From Asaia bogorensis_B (lineage in GTDB: Bacteria > Pseudomonadota > Alphaproteobacteria > Acetobacterales > Acetobacteraceae), in the NCBI RefSeq assembly GCF_900465315.1, contig NZ_UBIX01000009.1: DNA of 64,000 nt, one strand, 5' to 3'. The position numbers and the translations under genes are program-made. The notes below the pieces were generated by a model. That model worked only from the letters and a program-made list of their open reading frames with translations, was not told the origin of the DNA and did no database searches. This document shows positions 8,471-15,989 of the stretch, in pieces. Each line of letters opens with the position of its first letter. Within the stretch, counting starts at the first letter, position 1.

Positions 8471-9484
8471 TTAATTATTATCTTCTGATATTGATATCCT
8501 ACGAATATTCTTATGGCCTTCACTGGAGGAGTGCCCGTAAAATGCCTCCATAAAAGGATTGCTTGGAAAGCCCAATACTATAGGAGATGCAATTATATTC
8601 GATTTCGAAACATTCTTAATCACCGCCAGTCCTGTCATTTTTTGTTGTCCGGACGAAGGGCGAAAATCGCCAAAAGCTGTTGATGTGGTAATCCATCGCG
8701 GATCATAGGGAAGTATCAATTTTAAAAATGAATTCTCATAGTATATATGAGGATCTTTTTCCACATCTCCCGTTAGTTCTGGGGTGGAGACATGTGATGC
8801 TGGCGGATAAACTCCATTTTTTGTGCGAAAATTTTTATTAAAGGAGATGATAGTGCCGACCAGGTTATCTTTATATTTATTATCATCAGGATATCTAATG
8901 TGGTCGATATCGATTGATGCAATATCTATTCTCGTCAATAGACCTTGAAAGGAAGCCGAAATCCTTCCCGTCTGTTGCCCCATATGATAGAGCCAGCCTG
9001 AGATTTCTGGAATATCTTTTAGTATATATCCATTCCTCAAGCATTCTAGTTCAAGTCTAGGGATGTTTATATAATTAAGATAGTGTATTTTTTGCTTCCA
9101 AATCGAGGAAAAAATGGGGTTTCCACTAATGAAGGCTTCTTTTTGCGCTTCTTCAGCTGATTTTTTCCAGTCTAACAACGTTTCTGCTGGATATTCCACG
9201 CCATTATTTTGATCAATCATTCCAGCGCAGCTTCCGCAAAGGAAAATTCCATTAGCGGCACTTCGACGTTCTTCAGGGGTTTGTCTAGGACTATATCTGG
9301 GGCCGCCTTTGGCCGCAGCGTGAATATGAGCAGCGCGCCCAATCCGTTTGGCTGTTTCGCTCGTATGATCACTGGGGCCAATCGTTGGGATCCTACAATG
9401 AGGATTCGAACAAATATAGCCAACACGCTCTGCCAAAGTAGAACGAATTTTGGGAGAGAAATTTGCTCCGTTACGTCCAGTCAA
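8471..9484 (-). CDS. HNH nuclease with unknown C-terminal domain
   Basis: 337 residues. Residues 1-110 are an HNH endonuclease domain: zinc cysteines C25/C30 (CSNPHC) and C83/C86 (CGSC), catalytic-type His at 53 in AAHIHAAAKGGPRY, and NGIFLC at 78-83 followed by ID. This arrangement is that of HNH proteins carrying a GGPRY signature. Residues 110-337 match nothing I know and could be a sensing or binding domain. The TTG at 9484 is preferred because a stop lies two codons upstream and the N-terminus (SPKIRSTLAERVGYICSNP) matches family starts. It is AT-rich, antisense to the lysis genes and alone, so it is recently acquired cargo; a defence role is plausible but unproven. Confidence 0.75.
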   Translation of the reverse strand: MTGRNGANFSPKIRSTLAERVGYICSNPHCRIPTIGPSDHTSETAKRIGRAAHIHAAAKGGPRYSPRQTPEERRSAANGIFLCGSCAGMIDQNNGVEYPAETLLDWKKSAEEAQKEAFISGNPIFSSIWKQKIHYLNYINIPRLELECLRNGYILKDIPEISGWLYHMGQQTGRISASFQGLLTRIDIASIDIDHIRYPDDNKYKDNLVGTIISFNKNFRTKNGVYPPASHVSTPELTGDVEKDPHIYYENSFLKLILPYDPRWITTSTAFGDFRPSSGQQKMTGLAVIKNVSKSNIIASPIVLGFPSNPFMEAFYGHSSSEGHKNIRRISISEDNN

Positions 9485-9656
9485 TCGTCATCACCCAGCT
9501 ATCACTATCCTGATAACAGGATAAATATGAATTATCTAACCATCAAACAAAAATTTTACACTACGAAAATGTCTGCTTGTGGCCGCGACCACGTCCTTTT
9601 TTACGACCAGAATGTAGGCGAAAGCTAACCTTAAACCTTCCTGAGCCTGACACCAA

Positions 9657-9685
9657 AGCCGCCCCGACCGGGCGGCTTTTTCGTT
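9657..9685 (+). terminator. Rho-independent terminator before the endolysin
   Basis: AAGCCGCCC, loop CGA, GGGCGGCTT and a T-run (TTTTTCGTTTT). It matches the hairpin at 2702-2728 in stem sequence and position at the right border of a cargo segment. No plus-strand gene of the cargo ends here, so it may be the original terminator displaced by the insertion. Confidence 0.8.
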
Positions 9686-9700
9686 TTGGAGACAGTATCG

Positions 9701-10196
9701 ATGACACCTTCACTGGAAATCGCCCTAGCGTTTATACGCCGGGACGATATCGAGGGGCTGCGCCTTACGCCCTATCTCTGCCCGTCCGGGTACTGGACCA
9801 TCGGCATTGGCAATCGTTTTTTGTCGGATGGCTCGGCGGTCACAGCCAAGACAAAGCCCATCACGGATGGCCGTGGCCGTGTCGCTTGCAAGCGCAACCC
9901 TTGCAGGCTTGCGCATGACACTGCGCGAGGCCGTCACGGTTCCGCTGACGCCCTGGCAAGAGGCGGCGCTTTTATCCTGGCAATTCAACATCGGCAGCGC
10001 CGCCATGCGTAATTCCACGCTGGTTTCCCTGCTGAACCGGGGGCTTTACGCGGCAGCCGGGCAGCAACTCCTGCGATGGGACAAGGCGACGGTAAAGGGC
10101 CGCCTTATTCCTCTGCCGGGCTTGCAGCGGCGCAGGGGGCTGGAACTCGCCCTCTATTCCGGTCGGCCCGTTGCTGGGGTGCCCTTCATGGCCTGA
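9701..10196 (+). pseudogene. Phage endolysin (GH24, T4-type lysozyme), frameshifted
   Basis: The product would hydrolyse peptidoglycan at lysis. The first frame starts at ATG 9701 (GGAG ribosome site) and carries the muramidase signature: Glu in IEGLRL, Cys in the usual Asp/Cys position eight residues on, and Thr in YWTIGIGN (E-8-D/C-5-T). The second half is in the next frame from about 9870 and continues with TPWQEAALLSWQFNIGS and a normal C-terminus. Removing one G at 9869-9870 (GATGGCC to GATGCC) restores one frame of about 164 residues. No signal peptide or SAR helix is visible. As read, the enzyme would be truncated; a sequencing error or a +1 recoding event cannot be excluded. Confidence 0.8.
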
Positions 10197-10242
10197 CCGG
10201 CCCACCACGACCCATCCCTACAAAACAAAAGGAAACACGACC

Positions 10243-10482
10243 ATGATTCTCGATTGGCAGCAATTCTATGTTTCGTTGCTCCCGCTCATTCCGGCAGAGA
10301 TTGCCAGCGACCTGACATTGATCGGGACGTTTTTGGTCGCGCTCTGCGCCATCGTGGCGCGGTTCTGGCCCCGGCCCGCCAGTGAGTCAAAATGGCTGGC
10401 GCTTTACGGGCTGATCAACCGCATCGCCATGAACAGCAAGCACGCGGTCAACGCCGACGACACAAAGGAGCCCAGGCGGTAA
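10243..10482 (+). CDS. Small phage membrane protein, holin candidate
   Basis: 79 residues with one clear hydrophobic helix at about 24-42 (LTLIGTFLVALCAIVARFW) and a basic, hydrophilic C-terminus. I chose ATG 10243 because AAAAGGAAA lies just before it. Its place directly after the endolysin fits a holin or holin-regulator, but one helix and no family signature leave this open. Stop is 2 bases short of the convergent zinc-ribbon gene. Confidence 0.5.
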   Translation: MILDWQQFYVSLLPLIPAEIASDLTLIGTFLVALCAIVARFWPRPASESKWLALYGLINRIAMNSKHAVNADDTKEPRR

Positions 10483-10484
10483 CG

Positions 10485-10841
10485 TCACAAGCGGTTGACG
10501 TTGTTCGGAGGTGGGTCGGCCAGCATCCAATCGCACACCGGCTTCTTGATAAGCCATAACTGCCAGTTTGTCTCATAAGGGCCAGTACGTGCCCCGTCAG
10601 ATAGCGCGACTTCTTCGAATGGTTTGGTGCAGGATTTGCACCGCAGGCGCTCCGCTATATCTTTCACGCGACAATGTGCGATGTCGGGCCGCTTCTCAAG
10701 CAGAAGTCGCAGGCCCGACACCGAGGACGCCCCACACTCGCAGCTTGAATGCAACCACAATTCCCAATCCGCCGCGAGACGCGCAGGCATCGTGGACAGC
10801 TTCAGGTCAAGCGCAGGATGAGGCGAAATCGCGTAAGTCAT
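10485..10841 (-). CDS. Small Cys-pair protein, zinc-ribbon-like
   Basis: 119 residues if started at ATG 10841; the frame opens further upstream at 10877. Two cysteine pairs (CEC near residue 34 and CKSC near 70) and a Trp-rich C-terminus suggest a small metal-binding fold. I do not recognise the family. It is encoded against the direction of the late genes and converges on the preceding small membrane protein, so it may be an early or accessory phage function. No good ribosome site is visible. Confidence 0.45.
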   Translation of the reverse strand: MTYAISPHPALDLKLSTMPARLAADWELWLHSSCECGASSVSGLRLLLEKRPDIAHCRVKDIAERLRCKSCTKPFEEVALSDGARTGPYETNWQLWLIKKPVCDWMLADPPPNNVNRL

Positions 10842-11103
10842 AACGTGAACGAAGCAGGAACTCACAAGCGGAGTCAATGAAATTAGCGTGGCTGTCGCTC
10901 GCTCGTAGCCCTTGACCCGCCTGCCCCCATGCGCGGCGGGTCAGGATCAAGATAAGAATGCAAGGTTTCCCTGATTGCTCAGGCTCGACGGAGCATTGAG
11001 CGACGGGGGCTAGGCTGCGTCGACAACCTCGCCAGGTGCCAGAACCACCCACAGGAAACCTGCACTGCCAACCGCTGCAGGGCCTCTATCGGGCAACTAC
11101 CTC

Positions 11104-11316
11104 ATGAAGTCCAATTTCCTGCCGCCCCCGGCCGTCAAACCCGTCGCCCCCTACCTGGGCCGCAAGTCGCGCCTTGCTACGCGTATCATCCAGCGGATTC
11201 GCGCTGTCCCTCACGAGAACTATGTCGAGCCATTTGTAGGGATGTGGGGGGCGTGCCCTCCAGCGATCACGGCTATTTTTAGTAGCGAACAAAGCAAGAA
11301 CATCTTATCATGGTAA
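11104..11316 (+). pseudogene. DNA adenine methylase (Dam/D12 class), N-terminal stub
   Basis: 70 residues match only the start of a D12-class adenine-N6 methylase: PYLGRKSRLATRII corresponds to the usual PYLGGKSRLA segment and YVEPFVGM to the SAM-binding EPFVGGG motif, here altered to GMWG. The frame then degenerates and stops; the DPPY catalytic motif and target-recognition region are absent. It is therefore a non-functional relic and marks the decayed right end of the prophage late region. Confidence 0.75.
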
Positions 11317-11595
11317 AATAATCCCTTTTTCGTAGCTGGCGGAAACTATCGCTGGGGACCTCTAGGTAGGGACAAAACGAAGGACGAGTTTAGGCGTGAG
11401 TGTAAAGCTTCGGGTAATTCGACGTCAGGAAAAGTCTTAGGGGAAGAGATGAAACCGAAGCATGTATGGCATAAGATCCAGAGAACGGTATGCTCACACC
11501 GAGCACCAGCGTATCCCGCCGAATAAGGTAGGCTCCAGAATTGCATTGAGAAGTCTGGAAGTGTGAGATCGAGACGGTGGCACGAGGAGGAAGAT
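11317..11595. other. Leader region of the ndpA-like operon
   Basis: No gene supported. It separates the methylase stub from the two-gene unit and should contain its promoter, though I see no convincing -35/-10 pair. A strong ribosome site (GAGGAGGAAG, 11583-11593) ends it. Confidence 0.4.
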
Positions 11596-12606
11596 TTGAC
11601 CGATTCCATATTCAACGTTGCGATCCATCATCTGAAGCGTGACGACGATAACAATTACGGCGTACATAAGGGAAACGGGCAACTTACGGTCGGCCCAACT
11701 GCTAAGCGACTCATAGACGATTTGCATAAGCATTATGCGCGGCGGCCATCGAAATCTTACGGGAAATTTTCCGAAGACGTTAGCAATTACCCTACGTCAC
11801 TCCGGATATCGGAGTATTTTGAGAGTAAAGTCTCATTTGAACACATGACAATGGCGTTGATGAGTACCTTGGCAAAGGAAGCTCAGGCGAGGTCCGCTTC
11901 CGAGGGCGGGCACGTTTTCTTCGCTCATTTTGGACGCGACGAAAAACAGTACATTTTAGTCGCTATCGTGAATGACAAAGTAAGTGCCGCTCTAACTGAC
12001 AAAGAGGAGCTTCAAGACGTCACTCATCTCGATGCTGACGGCTATCGTTTTGCTGGTCGAGTCAGCATTGAAGGGTGGAAGAATAACGAAGAGCGATATG
12101 TAAGTTTTCTCAAGGGAAAAGGGAATGTTTCAGAGTATTTTATGGCTTTTTTAGGTTGCGAGACTGCTTCCGCCAGGAGAATAGACACTACAAATATGGT
12201 GAATGCCATAAAAGAATTTGCAGATTCCCAACGTTTTAGTTCTGACGAACGAGCCCGCTTTATGGATAAAACAAATAATATTTGCATCAGAGAATCGAAG
12301 GCGGAAAAACCCGTCAATTTTGCAACTTTGGCAAACGAGTTGTATCCTCAAGAACCCGAAACTCTCGTAGCCATCTTGGCGGATCCTGATCGAGGATTGA
12401 TCGATGGATTCGTCGTTGATCGTAGGGCGCTGCGTGGGTTGGTCTCTTTCAAGCGTAAAACTGCGAATTGGGCCGTCGAATTCGAGCGAGAAGCGTTGCA
12501 TTCCGACAAAGTCCGGTATAGCGCGGAGATGAACAGCATTACGCTTTTCGATGTGCCAGACGATCTCCGCAGAGAGCTTTTGGCAGAGCAAATCAATGAC
12601 GAATGA
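11596..12606 (+). CDS. Nucleoid-associated protein, NdpA/YejK (NA37) family
   Basis: 336 residues, close to the 335 of E. coli YejK, a double-stranded-DNA-binding nucleoid protein. Matching family features run the whole length: start IFNVAIHHLKRD, LLVAIV-like VAIVNDK near 130, the YVSFLKGKGNVSEYFMAFLG block near 170-190 and VDRRALRGLVSFK near 285. I use TTG 11596, not the upstream GTG 11563, because GAGGAGGAAG lies 4-5 bases before it and the resulting N-terminus aligns with YejK. The gene overlaps the next by 11 bases, so both are co-translated. It lies between a methylase stub and a hicAB relic, so this is probably a mobile paralogue used in defence or plasmid/phage conflict; that last step is inference. 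Confidence 0.85.
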   Translation: MTDSIFNVAIHHLKRDDDNNYGVHKGNGQLTVGPTAKRLIDDLHKHYARRPSKSYGKFSEDVSNYPTSLRISEYFESKVSFEHMTMALMSTLAKEAQARSASEGGHVFFAHFGRDEKQYILVAIVNDKVSAALTDKEELQDVTHLDADGYRFAGRVSIEGWKNNEERYVSFLKGKGNVSEYFMAFLGCETASARRIDTTNMVNAIKEFADSQRFSSDERARFMDKTNNICIRESKAEKPVNFATLANELYPQEPETLVAILADPDRGLIDGFVVDRRALRGLVSFKRKTANWAVEFEREALHSDKVRYSAEMNSITLFDVPDDLRRELLAEQINDE

Positions 12607-13801
12607 TATTGTCACATGGGTCGATTTACTCGAGATATATCAAAATTCTATCTGGATAGACGAAGATACTGCAAATCTTACCGTAGCCAATGATCGTATT
12701 AGAATAACTCTGGAACGCCTCGAAAGCTCTGACCTCCTTCACAACAGTGCTGACATTGCCCTTATTAACGACCAGACTGTTGTCTCGATCAATTCCGTCG
12801 TCGCAATTCGTATCGGCGTGCCTCGTCGTGGCTTGGGTCTACTGGTTAAAGATTGGGATGCACTATTTGCATCTTCTCTAAATAGGATGAGAGAGCCGAA
12901 GTCCTTTTTCATCCGCTCCGATAAGACATCGAATGAAACAGCGCCTCCCACCGAGACACTCAATCGCTATCGCGCAACTACTAGACTGGTAAAACTACTT
13001 ACAGATGCTGCCCTGTTCAGTGACGAGCAGCAGGGTAAAATTGTGTTCTACGGTGATACTCGCATAGAGGTGCCAGTAAAGTTTGTTGCGAGAGATCTTG
13101 AGGCCATCGATATATCAAAAGTCGATTCACTCACAAATGAGCTTGAAGGCGATCTGCACGCAGAACAACGCCTTGGTATTTTTGCTGACGCAGTAATGGA
13201 ACTAGCGGTCGGGCAAAGCCCCGATACTCGTTTTTCATACTTAATGCGAAACGTCGGTGAACTTGTCCAGCGCGTCAAGGACGGATATCGCTTATTCGCG
13301 TCTAGCTTTTCTTATTCGAAAATCCGTGGGGAATTGGAAAAGACGCAATCTGAGTACGTCACTAGGATACATAAAACCTTCAGCGATATCCAGGGACAAC
13401 TTTTAGGATTACCCGTCGCCTCTGTTGTTGTCGCAACGCAACTCAAGTCGTCTTCCACCTGCGACTCTTCCTTATGGTCTAATGTCGCAGTCGTTTTTGG
13501 GGCTTGTCTCTTCGCTGCATTGCTCCTCGCTGCCTGCTTAAACCAGTGGATGACGCTCAATGCCATATCACGCGAGATAGGGGAACAGAGAAGGAAATTT
13601 GATAGCGAGTTCAAGGAAATCGAAGATATTTTCCTCTATAGCTTCAAAAAGATTAGCTGTAGAATTGTATGGCAGAGATCTATACTTTGTCTTGCAATAA
13701 TTCTTAGCATAGTTAGTGCGGCATTGACGATTGGCGCTTATAACTTTGTTACTCATTTGCATGCATGGTCGTGTATCATTCCGCACGGGACCAAATCTTG
13801 A
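12596..13801 (+). CDS. Membrane protein with two C-terminal helices, ndpA partner
   Basis: 401 residues, no family recognised. Residues 1-290 are soluble and mixed alpha/beta. A short block at about 258-282 (TFSDIQGQLLGLPVASVVVA) leads into membrane helix 1 at 296-318 (VAVVFGACLFAALLLAACL); a charged amphipathic stretch (EQRRKFDSEFKEIEDIF) joins it to helix 2 at 361-384 (SILCLAIILSIVSAALTIGA). With no signal peptide, the large N-domain most likely faces the cytoplasm. ATG 12596 overlaps the ndpA-like stop by 11 bases, indicating fixed stoichiometry with that DNA-binding protein. A membrane part plus a DNA-binding part resembles the layout of membrane-anchored defence systems such as Kiwa, but I see no homology to Kiwa. 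Confidence 0.7.
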   Translation: MTNDIVTWVDLLEIYQNSIWIDEDTANLTVANDRIRITLERLESSDLLHNSADIALINDQTVVSINSVVAIRIGVPRRGLGLLVKDWDALFASSLNRMREPKSFFIRSDKTSNETAPPTETLNRYRATTRLVKLLTDAALFSDEQQGKIVFYGDTRIEVPVKFVARDLEAIDISKVDSLTNELEGDLHAEQRLGIFADAVMELAVGQSPDTRFSYLMRNVGELVQRVKDGYRLFASSFSYSKIRGELEKTQSEYVTRIHKTFSDIQGQLLGLPVASVVVATQLKSSSTCDSSLWSNVAVVFGACLFAALLLAACLNQWMTLNAISREIGEQRRKFDSEFKEIEDIFLYSFKKISCRIVWQRSILCLAIILSIVSAALTIGAYNFVTHLHAWSCIIPHGTKS

Positions 13802-14249
13802 CCCGATGCTTGAAGTGACTCCATTTCTAAATTTTTACCTAAACCTATAATGGTGGCTGCTGGCACTGGTAAACACATCATAGTTTGTAACTTATTGGAT
13901 GATATTTCGGATTTGGCCAGTAATATTACTGTTTTTATGCGCGCATGCGGCAAAACGGCAGGACGATAACTTTATAGATCTATAATACAAATTATATTTA
14001 TAACGGTTAAAAAATAGCCCCGCGTATTTACGAAAAAATCTCATGGTCCAAAATAATACACAACAAAAATATATTGTGATTTATGAAATTTTTTTACCAA
14101 TTATATCTACTTGACGATGGTAATTTCTATTTTCGATCCATGCTCACCGTACGCGCAAGAGTTCCTAGAGCCGAAAAGATTGGTTGGTAATAATTAAAAT
14201 TTTCAGCTCGCCTCACATATGTCGCCTTGGCGACCATGGACGTTCAAGC
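13802..14249. other. AT-rich gene-free stretch
   Basis: No credible gene on either strand and no T-run hairpin for the preceding operon. The composition is far more AT-rich than the surroundings (13960-14130 in particular), as expected of recently acquired or decaying DNA. Confidence 0.5.
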
Positions 14250-14348
14250 GCTACTTCCTATTTCAAGCAGGTACTCGGCAAGGGCCTCATACACGTAATA
14301 CGCAAGCAAGCCGGGCTGAAATGGCCCGGCAACGGAGAATACCAGTGA
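14250..14348 (+). pseudogene. hicA: hicA toxin remnant (C-terminus only)
   Basis: The frame ending with TGA at 14346-14348 reads GLIHVIRKQAGLKWPG, the C-terminal helix of HicA mRNA-interferase toxins (family pattern: GT-x-RSI-x-KQAGLK). The double-stranded-RNA-binding-like core with its catalytic His (G-S-H-x-x-F) is missing upstream, so no active toxin is made. Its stop overlaps the GTG of hicB by GTGA, the usual coupling in hicAB operons, which supports the identification. Confidence 0.65.
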
Positions 14349-14739
14349 ACAACCCGTCGTTATCGAGACTGGCTCAGATATCCAGGCGTTCGGCATGAAT
14401 GTGCCTGATCTTCCGGGCTGCCTCTCTGCAGGCGATACGTTTGACCAAGCGGTGACCGGTGCAGCTGAAGCCATCACACTCTGGATCGAGGACGCCAGCG
14501 AGAACGGCCAGAGTGTACCGCGCCCTTCCCCGCTTGACCGACTCCGGACTGAAAGCGAGTGGAGCGGACCAGAATGGGTCTGGGGCTTTGCAGCCGTCAA
14601 TCCAGCGCTGTTCGATGAGTCGGCCGAGCGGATAAATATCACCCTGCCCCGCCGCATCCTGGCTCGCCTGGACCGACGCGCAAAGGAGGAGAATGAGACT
14701 CGATCAGGCATGATTGCCCGGCTTGCATTGACGGCGTGA
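14345..14739 (+). pseudogene. hicB: hicB antitoxin, frameshifted near its start
   Basis: HicB neutralises HicA and represses its own operon. Visible are the RNase-H-like N-domain (VPDLPGCLSAGDTFDQAVTG) and a C-terminal ribbon-helix-helix DNA-binding region (RINITLPRRILARLDRRA). The natural start is GTG 14345 (GGAG ahead of it), but the frame needs one extra base around 14350 to join the antitoxin frame; with it the N-terminus would read MNKPVVIETGSD. As it stands only a shorter product from ATG 14395 (114 residues, lacking the first beta-strand) could be made. With the toxin gone there is no selection to keep it intact. Confidence 0.7.
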
Positions 14740-14753
14740 TTGGCCGTTGCATC

Positions 14754-14793
14754 AACACCTACGGGGCGCAAGATCCGCCCTTTAGGTGTTTTA
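14754..14793 (+). terminator. Rho-independent terminator of hicB
   Basis: AACACCTA pairs with TAGGTGTT, with an inner GGGCG/CGCCC stem, followed by TTTTAC. It begins 14 bases after the hicB stop. Confidence 0.8.
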
Positions 14794-15948
14794 CAAAACG
14801 CTGCTAAGCCTTTGATTTGCACAACACGATAATTAGCATTTTACGAGCCTAGGATATTGTAATCGCCCACTTATCGCGTTCCCGCCCGGACCTCCAGATT
14901 CCCCAAAAACACGCGCCCCATCATTCCCCTTCCCAAGGGATGATTCTTGACGCGCGTGGCGTTCGCGTCGTCAGGCTATGCAGCTTCGGTCCACCCGTAA
15001 CCGCGCAAAATATCTGGTCCATCCAGACCGGGCTTCCGCCAGAAAACTTCTGGTAAACTTATTCTTCCCAGCAGAAATATCGTGCCTGATCAGGCCATGC
15101 CGGCTTCACCTCCAGTTGAGCTTGCAACCTCTCATGCGGAATAAACGCCCTCGCTCACCTATGAGTGGAGAGCGGAATCACCAGCCCACAGCACCGGCTA
15201 CTGGGCTCGCTCCTCTCTAAAGAATCTGCCTCGTGTGCGCGGCCCAAAATATAAACGGGGTTCACAAATCAGGTTATTTCGTGATATATATTAGGTAATT
15301 TCAAATATCTCATATGATTACCTGGCCGTCGTAAGAGAATATCTGTCCTCTCACAACGCGTCCTGCTGCATTGCTCGCGCACGCTGACAACGATTCAGCA
15401 TATCCGATGCCTTCGGCACGAGTGATATCGCACAAACTGTCCCCATCCATATGAACACGCGAGCCCGCATCACTGAAACGAATGCGGGCTTCGAGAGTAC
15501 TTTGCCGATCTTACCAAGTGCAACGGTCTGAATGCCGGGCGCATCGTAAGGTGTCGACACTGCCTTTCCCAAACCGCAAGCAAGACGGGCCCACATAACC
15601 CGCACACAATCATGCCTTTGATCTTATCCATCAGAAGCCGAGGGCCCTCACGCCGGGCGTGAGGCATCGATGGGCGTCGCCGGACATATGGCTACGACAG
15701 AGATTTTCTATCGCTCATATCCTACGGGCGGGGATGATCACAGGACATCGACATAGTCTGCCCCCCTGGAAACAGGTTTCTGCCCCCCCTTCCCGAACAC
15801 AGACACATTGACCAGGCGCGTAAGCCGCTTTGCTTCACCACGAACAGCGCTACGGCTCCGTGACGGCGAGCACCGGACGGCGGCACGGCCAGACGCGCCT
15901 GCTTCGAGAGCAGGACTCGTCTTCCCTCAAATGCGGTGGCCCAACAGC
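14794..15948. other. Gene-poor stretch between hicB and second fibre gene
   Basis: About 1.15 kb without a gene I can support. A minus-strand frame at 15351-15605 (84 residues, one hydrophobic stretch VFIWMGTVCAISL) and a plus-strand frame at 14978-15220 exist but have no recognisable features. Short AT-rich patches near 15250-15320 break the GC-rich background. The last 160 bases probably derive from the tail gene that precedes the other fibre copy, now unreadable except for its end. Confidence 0.4.
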
Positions 15949-15989
15949 CAATATTGCGGGCATCAGAACCCGCGCAGGAGCCCTGAATG
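15949..15989 (+). repeat. Remnant of tail gene 5584-6102 (3' end)
   Basis: These bases align with 6060-6101, the junction of the Ig-like tail gene and the first fibre gene. Translation ANIAGIRTRAGAL parallels NNAGIPTRLGDL. The upstream gene body is gone, so only the fibre gene survives intact in this copy. Confidence 0.6.

Noticed and set aside
11596..13801. Kiwa (KwaAB) defence system
   Set aside because: Layout is similar in spirit, but the DNA-binding member is of the NdpA/YejK family and the membrane protein has its two helices at the C-terminus; no sequence match to KwaA or KwaB is seen.
14978..15220. Plus-strand 80-residue frame
   Set aside because: Composition unlike the neighbouring genes, no ribosome site and no recognisable feature.
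15351..15605. Minus-strand 84-residue frame with a hydrophobic stretch
   Set aside because: Weak ribosome site, no family pattern and an overlapping frame with similar quality; not enough to call a gene.
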